Positions 23,996 to 33,752 are shown, counted from the stretch's first letter. The stretch: DNA of 64,000 nt from Omphiscola glabra (GCA_964017045.1 OZ024808.1:8921784-8985783), one strand, 5' to 3'. Numbers and translations are program-made. The notes: a model not told the origin generated them from the sequence alone.

Positions 23996-24340
23996 ACCAA
24001 GGCAATTTACGATTTGAGTAGTAGACTTGACTTGAGCTGTATTTTCTCTAAAGTGAGAGAAGAGTTGCTCAGTTCGTCAGCCTCACTCTATCGTCCTCGC
24101 TGATTTGATCCAATGGCAAGACCTAGTCAAGACGGCTGGAGATAGATCAGGATACAGTAGAGGTACAACAGTATGTGTGCGCGCGCTCGCGTGCTTTTTA
24201 TGCGTTCTACGTCGCAGGAGTTGTCGAAAATTACATTGTGTCGATTTCATTCGCCTACGGGGCTCCATCTCCGGCTTCGATTTCAGACCTTGCCTTCTCT
24301 CGGGTGAGTAGCCATTCAAGGGTTAACGAGTCGCGTCCAC
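23990..24340 (+). mobile_element. Unnamed interspersed repeat, copy 1
   Basis: It matches the complement of 28115-28370 over two blocks. One runs from ACCAAGGCAATTTACG to CCAATGGCAAGACCTAGTCA, the other from GGGGCTCCATCTCC to GGTGAGTAGCCATTCAAG. A ~80-bp insertion (24150-24240) separates the blocks here. The end (GGTTAACGAGTCGCGTCCAC) also matches 50199-50224. The family was not identified. Short frames through it are not genes. Confidence 0.8.
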
Positions 24341-24346
24341 CCATTG

Positions 24347-24560
24347 CTGGATGGCCGAGCGGTCAAAGATCATGAGTCCATATCAAGTTTGGTGGTCTGG
24401 AGTTCAATCTCCAGAAAACGCCCTAGACAAGCTTAAACAGAAGTAACCTGAAACACCAACACCAGGACAAACAAATGTACACACATGTGTCGGCACAAAC
24501 GACGCCACGCTTTGGTTCACCTCGATGAAATACAATTGATGACTATTTGAAATGAAAGAT
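24347..24560 (+). mobile_element. tRNA-derived SINE, Leu/Ser-like head
   Basis: TGGCCGAGCGG at 24352-24362 is a perfect A-box. GGAGTTCAATCTCC about 40 bp downstream is a degraded B-box. Cloverleaf pairing of the acceptor and T arms is broken, so this is not a working tRNA. It directly follows the interspersed repeat and may be its 3' module. The body runs to about 24560. Confidence 0.65.
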
Positions 24561-24784
24561 TAAACGATGATTAAAGGCTGAATTCATTCCCGACCGACCG
24601 CGCCCCCCCCCCCCCCCTTAGATATTAGCATATTTTTTTCATCAGTTCTAATCCAAGACTTGCAATCAGGCACCAGCATCGGGTAACAGTAAGTCGGCTA
24701 ATGAGAACACAAAATGGTTTTAATATCAGGTAAGGCAATGTCGCTTCATTGAAAAGTGCTGTTGTAAAAAAATAAATATTGGAT
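24561..24784. other. Single-copy spacer with poly-C run
   Basis: A C-run near 24602 is followed by AT-rich unique DNA. Confidence 0.3.
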
Positions 24785-25075
24785 GATACATTCCACCAAC
24801 TTCATCACAAATACCTAAGCTAAGATCACATCACAACCACTTCATCCCAGATACCTAAGATCACATTCCACCCACTTCATCACAGATACCTAAGATCACA
24901 TTCCACCCACTTCATCACAGATACCTAAGATCACATTCCACCCACTTCATCCCAGATACCCAAGATCACATTCCACACGCTTCATCACAGATACCTAAGA
25001 TCACATCCCATCAACTTCATCCCAGATACCTAAGATCATATTCCACCCAATTCATCACAGACACCTAAGACGAAT
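24785..25075. repeat. 35-bp minisatellite, eight copies
   Basis: Units share TTCCACCCACTTCATCACAG and ATACCTAAGATCACA. Confidence 0.94.
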
Positions 25076-25194
25076 TCTTTCTCTTAAAGTTAGGACCGAA
25101 AGATAAAATAAATATTACAAATTTACCAGCGTGCTCCACCAGTGGTTACCAAATCTAAATGATCACTAATCAAGTCATTATGTCACTAAAGGAG

Positions 25195-25325
25195 TTCATT
25201 TATGGCTGATTTGGGGCACAATGTGGCGCACTAGCATGATTGGGGCACATATTGGAGCACTAGAAGGATTGGGGCACAATTTGGCGCACTAGCATGATTG
25301 GGGCACATATTGGCGCACTGCAATT
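25195..25325. repeat. ~30-bp minisatellite, four copies
   Basis: Copies share TTGGGGCACATATTGG and CGCACTAGCATGA. Confidence 0.88.
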
Positions 25326-26316
25326 AGGACACCGTTAAGTTGTAGCCCTGATATTACATATATTATATAAGCTGACAGCTGACCGCCGGTGTCATGTCAC
25401 ACAATTTTAGAACCACTGGACCTATTACTCACCCCCTCCCTCCCCAACCTTTGTATTTTTGGGTCGTGAGTAATGGGGTCAAACATTTGACATAACTGCT
25501 TCCATTAAAAAAAAACGTGTTTTGTGTTTGGTGGGCCAGCTGCGCCACTCGCCCCTTTTAATTATGCATGGCCTCATCAGTGGCGATACCCGAAGCCTCC
25601 ACGTTGTTAGGTTTGCTTATACCAAATACTCTTTTGATACTCTCTAAACACCGGTAATCCATTTTTGTAAACATGCGGGTATCGATACGACGTGCACAGT
25701 TGTTCGATTACGCCCGGTTGCCGTGAAATCAGTCCGCCCGCTGCCAGCCCGCCCGTCTGCGCCCGGGCGAAATTGTTTCACGTGGAAAAAAAACCAAAAA
25801 CTTTTCGAATGTTAATATGCCGGGGATTGTAGGCGTGTTGAAATATTGATAGACCCAGTGTAAATATTTCCATGATTGTGGAAATGGGCCATTTTGTAAT
25901 TGCCTCAGTGGAAGCCAGGGCTTGATGAATACGGGGCCGTAATCTCCTAGAGTGCCTCGCCACCATTTAGAGATTACTTGGGGGGGGGGAGGGGGGGTGA
26001 TTTGCGGGATTACATCGGCGCGTGGGGAGGGTGCTGTGAGGGACGTGTGGGGGGTTGTGCTGTGAGTGGGTGTGGGGGGGGGGAGCGGGAGATAATAATA
26101 TTTCGACTTATTAAGAGTTTCTGGTATTTGAGCTAGAAATGAGCTGAACAGAGCGGTTCATGATATGTGTGGGGTTGGGAGATCGTTGTACGTTACGTTA
26201 GCGGCAGAAGTCTTCCTGGATGTGGGGGATCACCTCTTAAGGTACGAGTTTTATATATAACGTTGATATCATTATTCTTTTTTTGTTGTACATATAGCAA
26301 TATAGATGTACGCATT
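25326..26316. other. Single-copy island, candidate conserved non-coding element at 25550-25975
   Basis: The segment has balanced composition, no internal repeat, and words resembling homeodomain (TTTTAATTATGCAT), E-box (TTTCACGTGG) and forkhead (TGTAAATATTT) sites. Open frames are short. G-runs follow at 25981 and 26075. Function is inferred only from sequence character. Confidence 0.4.
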
Positions 26317-26324
26317 GGAGATAC

Positions 26325-26531
26325 CAGTGGTTTTCAACCTTCCTGATGCCGCGACCCTTTACTACAGTTCCTCGTGCTGTGGCGACCCCAGCCACAAAAT
26401 TATCTTCCTTGCTACTTCATAACTGTAGAACGTACGTGTTTTCAGATGGTCTCAGGCGACCCCTGGGAAAGGGTCGTGCGAACCCCCCCCCCCCCCAAAG
26501 GGTGTCGCGACCCACAGGTTGAGAACCGCTG
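26325..26531 (+). mobile_element. SPIN-like non-autonomous hAT, copy 1
   Basis: It starts CAGTGGTTTTCAACCTTCCT, continues with GATGCCGCGACCCTTTA and CTTCATAACTGTAGAA, and ends GACCCACAGGTTGAGAACCG CTG. This terminal arrangement is that of the SPIN ('Space Invader') hAT family known from tetrapods and some invertebrates. A run of 14 C has expanded inside. Flanking octamers do not match, so the target duplication is decayed. Confidence 0.88.
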
Positions 26532-26617
26532 GTATTGCGGCACGTGCTTGAGTCCAACGAATAGGTAACGAGTGATCTATACACCTAAGCGTTGGTCCCT
26601 CAACCCATGTGTTGGTG

Positions 26618-26860
26618 ATGAGTGCCCCGAATGTCAGAGTAGGTGATGTGTGCACTGAATGTCAGGGTAGGCGATATGTGCACTGAATGTCAGGGTATGT
26701 GATATGTACACTGAATGTCAGGGTATGTGATATGTTCACTGAATGTCAGGGTAGGTGATATGTGCACTGAATGTCAGGGTAGGTGATATGTGCACTGAAT
26801 GTCAGGGTAGGTGATATGTACACTGAATGTCAGGGTATGTGATATGTACACTGAATGTCT
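26618..26860. repeat. 28-bp minisatellite, eight copies
   Basis: The unit contains GAATGTCAGGGTAGGTGATA and TGTGCACT, with TATGTGATATGTACACT variants. Confidence 0.95.
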
Positions 26861-26932
26861 GAACCTGGCAGTCGGTGGACCTGTCCGTGGGCCACCGATC
26901 GCAAGCCTTGCAATCCCGATTACCCTTTGGAG

Positions 26933-27129
26933 CAGCGGTTCTCAACCTGTGGGTCGCGACCCCTTTTGGGGTCGAACGAACCTTTCACAGGGGTCGCCTA
27001 AGACTATCGGCAAACACATATACCCTACAGTTTTGTAGTAGCAACGAAAATCATTTTGTTATTGTGTGTCGCCACAGATTGAGGAACTGTGTTTGAGCGT
27101 CGCGGCATTAGGAAGATTGAGAACCACTG
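26933..27129 (-). mobile_element. SPIN-like non-autonomous hAT, copy 2, with perfect target duplication
   Basis: Read on the + strand it runs from CAGCGGTTCTCAACCTGTGG to GATTGAGAACCACTG, the reverse orientation of copy 1. It is flanked on both sides by CTTTGGAG (26925-26932 and 27130-27137), a perfect 8-bp hAT target duplication. Length is 197 bp with no coding capacity. The intact duplication suggests a younger insertion than copies 1 and 3. Confidence 0.95.
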
Positions 27130-27137
27130 CTTTGGAG

Positions 27138-27384
27138 TGTTATGAAAATAGTGTTATGGATCTTATGTTCAATTCGATACTGTTTGATCGTGTTGTGGAT
27201 CTTATGTTCAATTCGATACTGTTTGATCGTGTTGTGGATCTTATGTTCCATTCGATACTGTTTGATCGTGTTGTGGAGCTTATGTTCCATTCGATACTGT
27301 TTGATCGTGTTGTGGATCTTATGTTCCATTCGATACTGTTTAATCGTGTTGTGGATCTTATGTTCCATTCGATACTGTTTGCCT
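27138..27384. repeat. 39-bp minisatellite, six copies
   Basis: The unit contains GTTGTGGATCTTATGTTCCA and TTCGATACTGTTTGATCGT. It begins at the right-hand target duplication of the SPIN-like element, whereas the array at 26618 ends about 65 bp before that element. The 13-codon period gives spurious ORFs on both strands. Confidence 0.95.
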
Positions 27385-28114
27385 GAGTGATTTAACTGCA
27401 GAAGGAAAGGGAAATAATCCTATTGGATGCCGGCTTGTCTGATTGGATTAGATGTCGTAGAGGGCTCAGGAAAAAAGGCGATACTCTCGCGTATCGATTA
27501 GCTCTCGCGTGGTACATCTTACCAGTAGCGTAAAGTGGTCTATATTATAGTGGTAACATGGTACACATATACCATATATCCGGGGGGAAAGTTATCCCTT
27601 TGGATAATGATTGGTCAATTGGTGAGCGCGCCTTGAACTCTGTGTTGGAGCTATGGTGGACACTTCGAACACAAACTAAGGTGTAATAAAAAATTTAACG
27701 AATCGGTAAATATTTACCATCTATTGTCATCATTATAAAAGGTTCTCCCCTTTGTTTCGGGCACAGTATATCTTGATACGTATAGCGTAGTACGTATTAT
27801 AATGGTACCAACAGAGTCTAAAATTGTCCGAAGAATCGTTTCTATGTTATTACGGTACGTTGAGAAAGATTTGGAGAATTGATTTAGAATGGCGTCTGGT
27901 GATTTGAAAAAAAATTAGTTTCAAGAGTATATGCTTTGATAGTAGGGGTTCGCTGCTGGTGCACACATGCATTTTGAGTATAGGGTAGCGATGGCTTGTT
28001 GGTTTGCGTGGGATGTAAGATGTGGGGTTGATGTGGTTGTACGTGGGGTTTTGTGGTGGATAAACCTTATATGGGGATCGGTCAATTGCGGACTTTCAGA
28101 GTTTGATTCTACCT
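27385..28114. other. Single-copy stretch upstream of LMO4
   Basis: AT-rich unique sequence. No coding exon or promoter motif could be assigned. It lies in the upstream intron or 5' flank of the LMO4-like gene. Confidence 0.35.
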
Positions 28115-28370
28115 TTGATGGCTACTCATCCAAGAGAAGACAAACTCTGAACTGAAAACCCGGGAGATGGAGTCCCCTAGGCGGTATGGCATTGACACAA
28201 TCTTGACCAAGGCTTGCCATTGGATGAAACAGACAAGGACGAGAGAGACAGAGAGAGACGGAGGTTGACGAATCTTGCAACTCTCCCTCACTTTAAACAA
28301 AATGCTGCTCAAGTCGAATATCGCCTTGGTCATGTCCGCATGCGGAGGACGAACATTAAACATTTTAACG
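28115..28370 (-). mobile_element. Unnamed interspersed repeat, copy 2
   Basis: The complement matches 23990-24315, including CATTTTGTTTAAAGTGAG against GTATTTTCTCTAAAGTGAG, and CCAATGGCAAGCCTTGGTCA. It lacks the ~80-bp insertion of copy 1. It ends about 110 bp before the LMO4 5'UTR exon. GA-rich simple sequence occurs at 28225-28262. Confidence 0.8.
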
Positions 28371-28479
28371 TTTGCATTAAGCATAGGGAGTCCGTCAATG
28401 ATAACTGTCCACCCTCATCATATGCATTGTTGAATATCACACGTGAAGTTAACAAAAAATGTTTTGTCTTTATTTGCAG

Positions 28480-28713
28480 CTGCTGTGAGGAGATCACAAG
28501 GCCGGCTGCTCTTCACGCGACAGCAACATTTACTCTGCAAAGGAACTCAAAAAACGCTGTTGGATAACGCAGCAAAGGCGATGATGTAGATCGCCTGACG
28601 GCCAACTTTTCACCACGCCAGGTTACCACCACTCTTCTACCACGGAGAACTCTCACCACATCCATTTCCAGGAATCTCGTCATCGGATATTCCCGTTCGC
28701 ACCAAGTGAGCCG
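28480..28713 (+). other. LMO4: LMO4-like 5'UTR part of first coding exon
   Basis: A textbook acceptor (TTTTGTCTTTATTTGCAG) ends at 28479, so the exon probably begins at 28480. The frame of the downstream start has a TGA at 28486-28488, so the coding sequence cannot extend upstream through this exon. A minimal upstream ORF (ATG ATG TAG, 28581-28589) lies in the leader. A TTAAC sequence near 28449 could serve as a branch point. The acceptor implies an upstream non-coding exon, as in vertebrate LMO4, but I could not locate it. This UTR assignment is inference from splice signals; RNA evidence is needed for certainty. Confidence 0.7.
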
Positions 28714-28943
28714 ATGATGGGTCCGGGGGTGAACGGTGCGCTCGCAGTCAACCAGTCGGGAATTCCCAAAGCGTGCGCAGGCTGCGGCGCGCGCATCCAG
28801 GACAGATTCCTGCTGTTCGCCATGGAGCGCTACTGGCACACGGGCTGCTTGAAGTGCTCGTGCTGTCAGGCCCAGCTGGGCGAAATCGGCAGCTCGTGTT
28901 TTACGAAAAACGGGATGATCTTATGTCGCAATGATTACATCAG
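28714..28943 (+). CDS. LMO4: LMO4-like LIM-only protein, coding segment 1 (LIM1)
   Basis: This segment encodes the N-terminus and the whole first LIM domain of a LIM-only nuclear adaptor. Such proteins bridge LDB1/CLIM, bHLH, GATA and other transcription factors and do not bind DNA directly. Zinc ligands in protein numbering are C21, C24, H42, C45 (first finger) and C48, C51, C71, D74 (second), matching the LIM pattern. The run CLKCSCCQAQLG followed by GMILCRNDYIR is diagnostic of LMO4 rather than LMO1-3. Two ATGs occur in tandem; the second (28717) has the better context (A at -3, G at +4) and may be the real start. The segment ends in the first two bases of an Arg codon, followed by GTAAGT at 28944. 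The 18 residues before LIM1 are poorly conserved, as expected. The minus-strand frame across it is a shadow. Confidence 0.95.
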
Positions 28944-29214
28944 GTAAGTCACACCTGTTACATCAGGTAAGTCACACCTGTCTGTCATCAATATTTAAAA
29001 AAAAAAAATATTTTTTAAGGTTTCTTACACATCATTTTGTGGTGGTTCTAGTTTTATTCTGCCATCTTTGGTTTTTTTTTTTGTTTTTTTTTTATTTCAC
29101 TGTCTACGATTATGACATCACAACGGACATTAACCAACTTTGGATGATCTTGCTGTAAACCTCTCTCTCTCTCTCTCAAACAACGTGTCCCAGCGATACG
29201 GGTCTGTTTGAGGA
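28944..29214. other. Start of LMO4 intron 1 with duplicated donor
   Basis: A 23-bp segment spanning the exon-intron junction (28935-28957) is repeated immediately (28958-28980), so CAGGTAAGTCACACCTG occurs twice. T-rich sequence and a (CT)n tract (29160-29180) follow. Confidence 0.9.
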
Positions 29215-29635
29215 TGTCGCCGGCTGGTGATTTGGGTGGGTTCCTGGTGATCTGGTGGGTTCCTGGTGATTTGGTGGGTTCTTGGTGATCTGGTGGGTTC
29301 CTGGTGATCTGGTGGGTTCCTGGTGATCTGGTGGGTTCCTGGTGATTTGGTGGGTTCCTGGTGATTTTGGTGGGTTCCTGATGATTTTATGGGTTCCTGG
29401 TGATTTTATGGGTACCTGGTCATTTGGTGGGTTCCTGGTCATTTGGTGGGTTCCTGGTCATTTGGTGGGTTCCTGGTGATTTTATGGGCTCCTGGTGATT
29501 TGGTGGGTTCCTGGTGATTTTATGGGTTCCTGGTCATTTGGTGGGTTTCTGGTGATTTGGTGGGTTCCTGGTCATTTTGGTGGGTTCCTGGTGATTTGGT
29601 GGGTTCCTGGTGATTTGGTGGGTTCCTGGTGATTT
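29215..29635. repeat. 19-bp minisatellite, about 22 copies
   Basis: The unit is GGTTCCTGGTGATTTGGTG, with GATCTGG, CATTTGG and GATTTTATG variants. Confidence 0.96.
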
Positions 29636-30194
29636 TTTGCGCGTTTTTTTTAAAATGAGTCCCGTTTTAAGACGAGTGAGTAAAACTTAAGAGCGTAAAG
29701 TGTCAATCAGCCCCCTCCCCCACTAGGGGCTCGGCTCGCCAAAGAGTTAAATACCAACTACCCACAAGTAGCTATGCGTGTGCGGTCTACCCTTTCAGTG
29801 TCCGTCTGAGAATGTGGCCCAATAGAAGCTCAGAGCACTGCCGGGCTTCTGGTCCACACGCTGGCTCAAGGAACGGTCGCCACTTGAAGAAGCCGTTCTT
29901 CCCTGACCACCACAAAGTGACAGTACCCCCCAAAAACACCATCGTCGCTGACCTCACTTGTGTGACCTTGTGTGCCTCGCTCCCGGGGTAACTCTGTCCC
30001 CCCCCCCCCGATTTCTGTTTGTATCTTCCCGCCCTTCTCCCCGGATCGGACCAAATAGCTCTTAAAGACCAGTATGCTAGCAATATAGTAGGCCATACCG
30101 ATTTATCACTGTGCATAACTAGTTCATCTTAACCACCATATACATTGGTCACTCGTCGCTGTGTACTACCACATCACATTAAATGACCATTGCG
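29636..30194. other. Single-copy stretch in intron 1
   Basis: Unique sequence with a C-run at 29998. A 109-codon minus-strand frame (29787-30116) shows no domain and is not called. Confidence 0.35.
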
Positions 30195-30345
30195 TACTTT
30201 ACTCGTCACAATACCCCGTCAAATAAATACCTCATCACATTACCTTCTGAAATAAATACCTCATCACAATGCCCCGTAAAATAAATACCTCATCACAGTA
30301 CTTTCTGAAATAAATACCTCATCATATGACCATGTAAAACAAATA
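30195..30345. repeat. ~29-bp degenerate repeat, five copies
   Basis: Copies share AAATAAATACCTCATCACA. Confidence 0.85.
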
Positions 30346-30694
30346 CCCAGTACAAACATACACCATCTCCACCGTTTTTTTTTTTATACATTCACAAACA
30401 ACCTACACAAAAACAAACAAATCAATTTGATCTTGAATCACGTAAATGTATGTATGGGTTTGAAGGAATGAGAAGAATCAGCCATTTATAGAACGTTTTG
30501 GCCGCCAATAACTCCCGTACGATTGTGATGATACTGAACTGAACGTGTCGAGTGTATTGTCCCCCAGCGAGCAGTGCTCAGCCATACGACGTGTATCTCC
30601 CCTACCGTCCTCGTGGACCCCCCCCCCCCCACGGTTTTTCAATGTAGGGCATTGATGTTCTTGTGTGGTGGCCATGGCGTCCAGAGTGTGACCA
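30346..30694. other. Single-copy spacer
   Basis: A T-run at 30376 and a C-run at 30620 are the only features seen. Confidence 0.3.
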
Positions 30695-31085
30695 GCTGTC
30701 GATGACGTCATGCTTGCTGGTTTGCGACGTCATGCCGGCATTTATTTGTGTGACGCCATGTCTGCTTTTCTTTTGGTGACGTCATGCCTGCGGTTGTGTG
30801 ACGTCGTGCCGGGAGTTTGTGGACGCCGTGTCTGCTTTTCTTTTGGTGACGTCATGCCTGTGGTTGTGTGACGTCGTGCCGGGAGTTTGTGGACGCCGTG
30901 TCAGCTGTTTGTGAGACAGCATGTCAAACTGTCCATTTCGCCATGATTGCTGGTTGTGACGTCATGTCCGCGGGGTTTGTGACGTTATGCCACGAGCACG
31001 AGTCGGTGACGCCATAACAAACTGTTTGTGACAACATGTCAACGTTGCATTTCGCCATGATTGCTGCTTGTGTGACGTCGTGTCA
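30695..31085. repeat. Irregular repeat rich in TGACGTCA words
   Basis: Variants of GTGACGTCATGCCTGC recur about 12 times. A 68-bp segment is directly duplicated (30768-30900, containing TCTGCTTTTCTTTTGGTGAC). The CRE palindrome TGACGTCA occurs several times and half-sites more often. Confidence 0.85.
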
Positions 31086-31166
31086 TGTATCGTGACAGTG
31101 AGCTGCGAATAGCGCCTCGCCTGCCGAATAAATACACCAGGGCAGCTGTCGCTCTACTCAGTAGAC

Positions 31167-31746
31167 CAGTGATTCCCAAAGTGGTCTATATCGACCCCCA
31201 TGGGTCTACGACAACTTGCAAGGGGTCTATGTCAGCGGAAAAAAAAATTGGGGGTCCATGAAATGAAAATGGGGGTCCATGAAATGAAAATGGGGGTCGA
31301 CAATAGTGGATCTCATGTAAGCAGGTCGTGACTTCGATTTTGACATTTCATTAATGGAATAATCCACATACACAGATAGTACCTTTTACACGCTTACACA
31401 TTAATAGTTTCCTTTTTCAAAGTCTTAGCAATCGGTATTATAATACTTCTCTATCTGTTATTTTATGTAGCAGAAAGTAAATTTTAATTTGATTCTTTTT
31501 AATTTAAATGTATTCTATAAATATATAAAAATTAACATGTTTTTAAAAAAGTTTTTTACACTACACTACACTTCAATACCGTTATAAATGTAAATCTTTC
31601 AAAGTGAGTAGCACTATACCGGCTGTCTAAAATACATTTGAAGTTAATGAATTTGCAAAAAATCAATATCAGGTAAGCAGGGGGTCTACCCAAAACCGAA
31701 AAACGTGGCAAGGGGTCTACGAGACAAAAAAGTTTGGGAACCTCTG
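31167..31746. mobile_element. Non-autonomous hAT (580 bp) with perfect target duplication
   Basis: It starts CAGTGATTCCCAAAGTGGTC and ends AAAGTTTGGGAACCTCTG. Both sides carry CAGTAGAC (31159-31166 and 31747-31754), an exact 8-bp duplication. The interior is AT-rich without an ORF. A 21-bp word starting GGGGGTCCATGAAATG is duplicated near the 5' end. Confidence 0.95.
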
Positions 31747-31807
31747 CAGTAGACTCTTAAAACCGGAACACTGTCAATTTTATCTACCAATATTTCGTTC
31801 TGCATAC

Positions 31808-32452
31808 ATAAATGGGGGGGGGGGGTAGGGGGGGTCATTCAACCTACGGCGCATGTTGTCAGACATGACAAGTAATGTGTAATGCATACCAGGGGGTAAA
31901 GTAGGGGGCTAGGGGGGGTTCATTCAACCTACGGCGCATGTTGTCAGACATGACAAGTAATGTGTAATGCATACCAGGGGGTCAAGTAGGGGGGGTAGGG
32001 GTGGTCATTCAACCTACGGCGCATGTTGTCAGACATGACAAGTAATGTGTAATGCATACCAGGGGGTCAAGTAGGGGGCTAGGGGGGGTCATTCAACCTA
32101 CGGCGCATGTTGTCAGACATGACAAGTAATGTGTAATGCATACCAGGGGGTCAAGTAGGGGGGGTAGGGGGGGTCATTCAACCTACGGCGCATGTTGTCA
32201 GACATGACAAGTAATGTGTAATGCATACCAGGGGGTCAAGTAGGGGGGTAGGGGGTCATTCGACCTACGGCGCATGTTGTCAGACATGACAAGTAATGTG
32301 TAATGCATACCAGGGGGTCAAGTAGGGGGGTAGGGGTGGTATCAACCTACGGCGCATGTTGTCAGACATGACAAGTAATGTGTAATGCATACCAGGGGGT
32401 CAAGTAGGGGGGGGGGGCGTCATTCAAGCTACGGCGCATGTTGTCCGCTGTG
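31808..32452. repeat. ~80-bp minisatellite with G-tracts, eight copies
   Basis: Each copy has a constant part (CTACGGCGCATGTTGTCAGA, GACAAGTAATGTGTAATGCA) and a variable G-rich linker such as GGGGGGTAGGGGGG. The constant parts are nearly identical; the length variation is in the G-runs. Confidence 0.96.
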
Positions 32453-32974
32453 GCACGCCAAGCAGTGTTTAATGGCAGCCGGGAGACATACAACACCACA
32501 AACTCATCATTTCTAAATGACGTAGAATTAAAACTCGGACATAATATCAAGCAACAGTTTTCCCGATTCCTGAAGTTCACAATAAAAACAAAAATATAGT
32601 TTTTACAAAATTGCTTTCTTTTTTTTTTGTTTTCCCCCTTGTTTATTTATGTATGTGGTGGTTGGATTGGAAAAGGGAGCGGGTGAGGAGGACCAAATAC
32701 CGGTCTTCCATTTTCTGGCCACCTGATTGATGCTGATGTCCATTACATAATTAAACCTCAAACGATTTTTCAGTTTTATTGCCGTAACCAACGGAAAAAT
32801 GCTAAAAACAATGATCAGATAATGTATGCTTACATCAAACGCTGCTCAAGTGTAATTACTGTATCGCCATTACATTGGCGGGGGGAGTCCTTTAATCTCT
32901 TTTAATTAATCTTGGGGGCTGATATAATGGGGATTTAAAAAAAAATATTAGGAATAGCTTTTAACGCCGGCCAT
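32453..32974. other. Single-copy stretch
   Basis: AT-rich unique DNA, nothing recognised. Confidence 0.3.
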
Positions 32975-33355
32975 TTGTGCTGTGTAGGCCTATATGTGTT
33001 GTGCTGTGTATACGTGTTGTGCTGTGTATATGTGTTGTGCTGTGTATACGTGTTGTGCTGTGTATATGTGTTGTGCTGTGTATATGTGTTGTGCTGTGCT
33101 TATGCGTTGTGTTTATGCGTTGTGTTTATGTCAGCTGAATGCAATGAATTGTTTAACGAGTGTTAAGAGTACGTGTGTTGTGTTATAGTGCGTGTGTCGT
33201 GCTGTAGTAAGTGTGTCGTGCTATAGTAAGTGTGTCGTGCTAAAGTACGTGTGTCGTGCTATAGTAAGTGTCGTGCTAAAGTACATGTGTCGTGATTTAG
33301 TACGTGTGTCGTGTTGCATTACTCGTGTTAAGCTATAGTACGTGTGTCGTGCATG
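32975..33355. repeat. 18-bp minisatellite followed by ~19-bp degenerate repeat
   Basis: 32990-33110 is GTGTTGTGCTGTGTATAC (18 bp, about seven copies). 33165-33355 is a related GTGTGTCGTGCTATAGTAA series. The spurious Cys-rich VLCCVY frame arises from the first part. Confidence 0.9.
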
Positions 33356-33434
33356 TAGGGCCTCCTCAGAGATTTGAGACAGCATGAAGTTTCAAATCAC
33401 CCCCCCCCCCCCGCCCCCGTGCTATTAAGTCAAT

Positions 33435-33752
33435 ATCTACAAATAGTTTTCCAATGATTGATAGACGGAGATTTCTCAAGGTCTTCACTATCTACACATG
33501 AGTTCCAACACATTATATAACCACTTCCAATGATTGATAGACGGAGAGTTCTCAAGGTCTTCACTATCTACACATGAGTTCCAACACATTATATAACCAC
33601 TTCCAATGATTGCTAGACGGAGAGTTCTCAAGGTCTTCACTATCTACACATGAGTTCCAACACATTATATAACCACTTCCAATGATTGCTAGACGGAGAG
33701 TTCTCAAGGTCTTCACTATCTACACATGAGTTCCAACACATTATATAACCAC
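33435..33752. repeat. 76-bp minisatellite, four copies
   Basis: The copies contain TTCCAATGATTGCTAGACGG and ACATGAGTTCCAACACATTA. They are nearly identical apart from the first. Confidence 0.95.

Noticed and set aside
23714..24319. Several ORFs of 66-129 codons on both strands
   Set aside because: They fall in the minisatellite and interspersed repeat; the similar frame at 28109-28384 is the second copy of that repeat, not a gene family.
24347..24420. Possible functional tRNA-Leu/Ser gene
   Set aside because: The A-box is good but the T arm has the wrong loop size and the acceptor stem does not pair, so it is a tRNA-derived SINE.
28513..28839. 108-codon minus-strand ORF
   Set aside because: It is the antisense shadow of the LMO4-like first coding exon.
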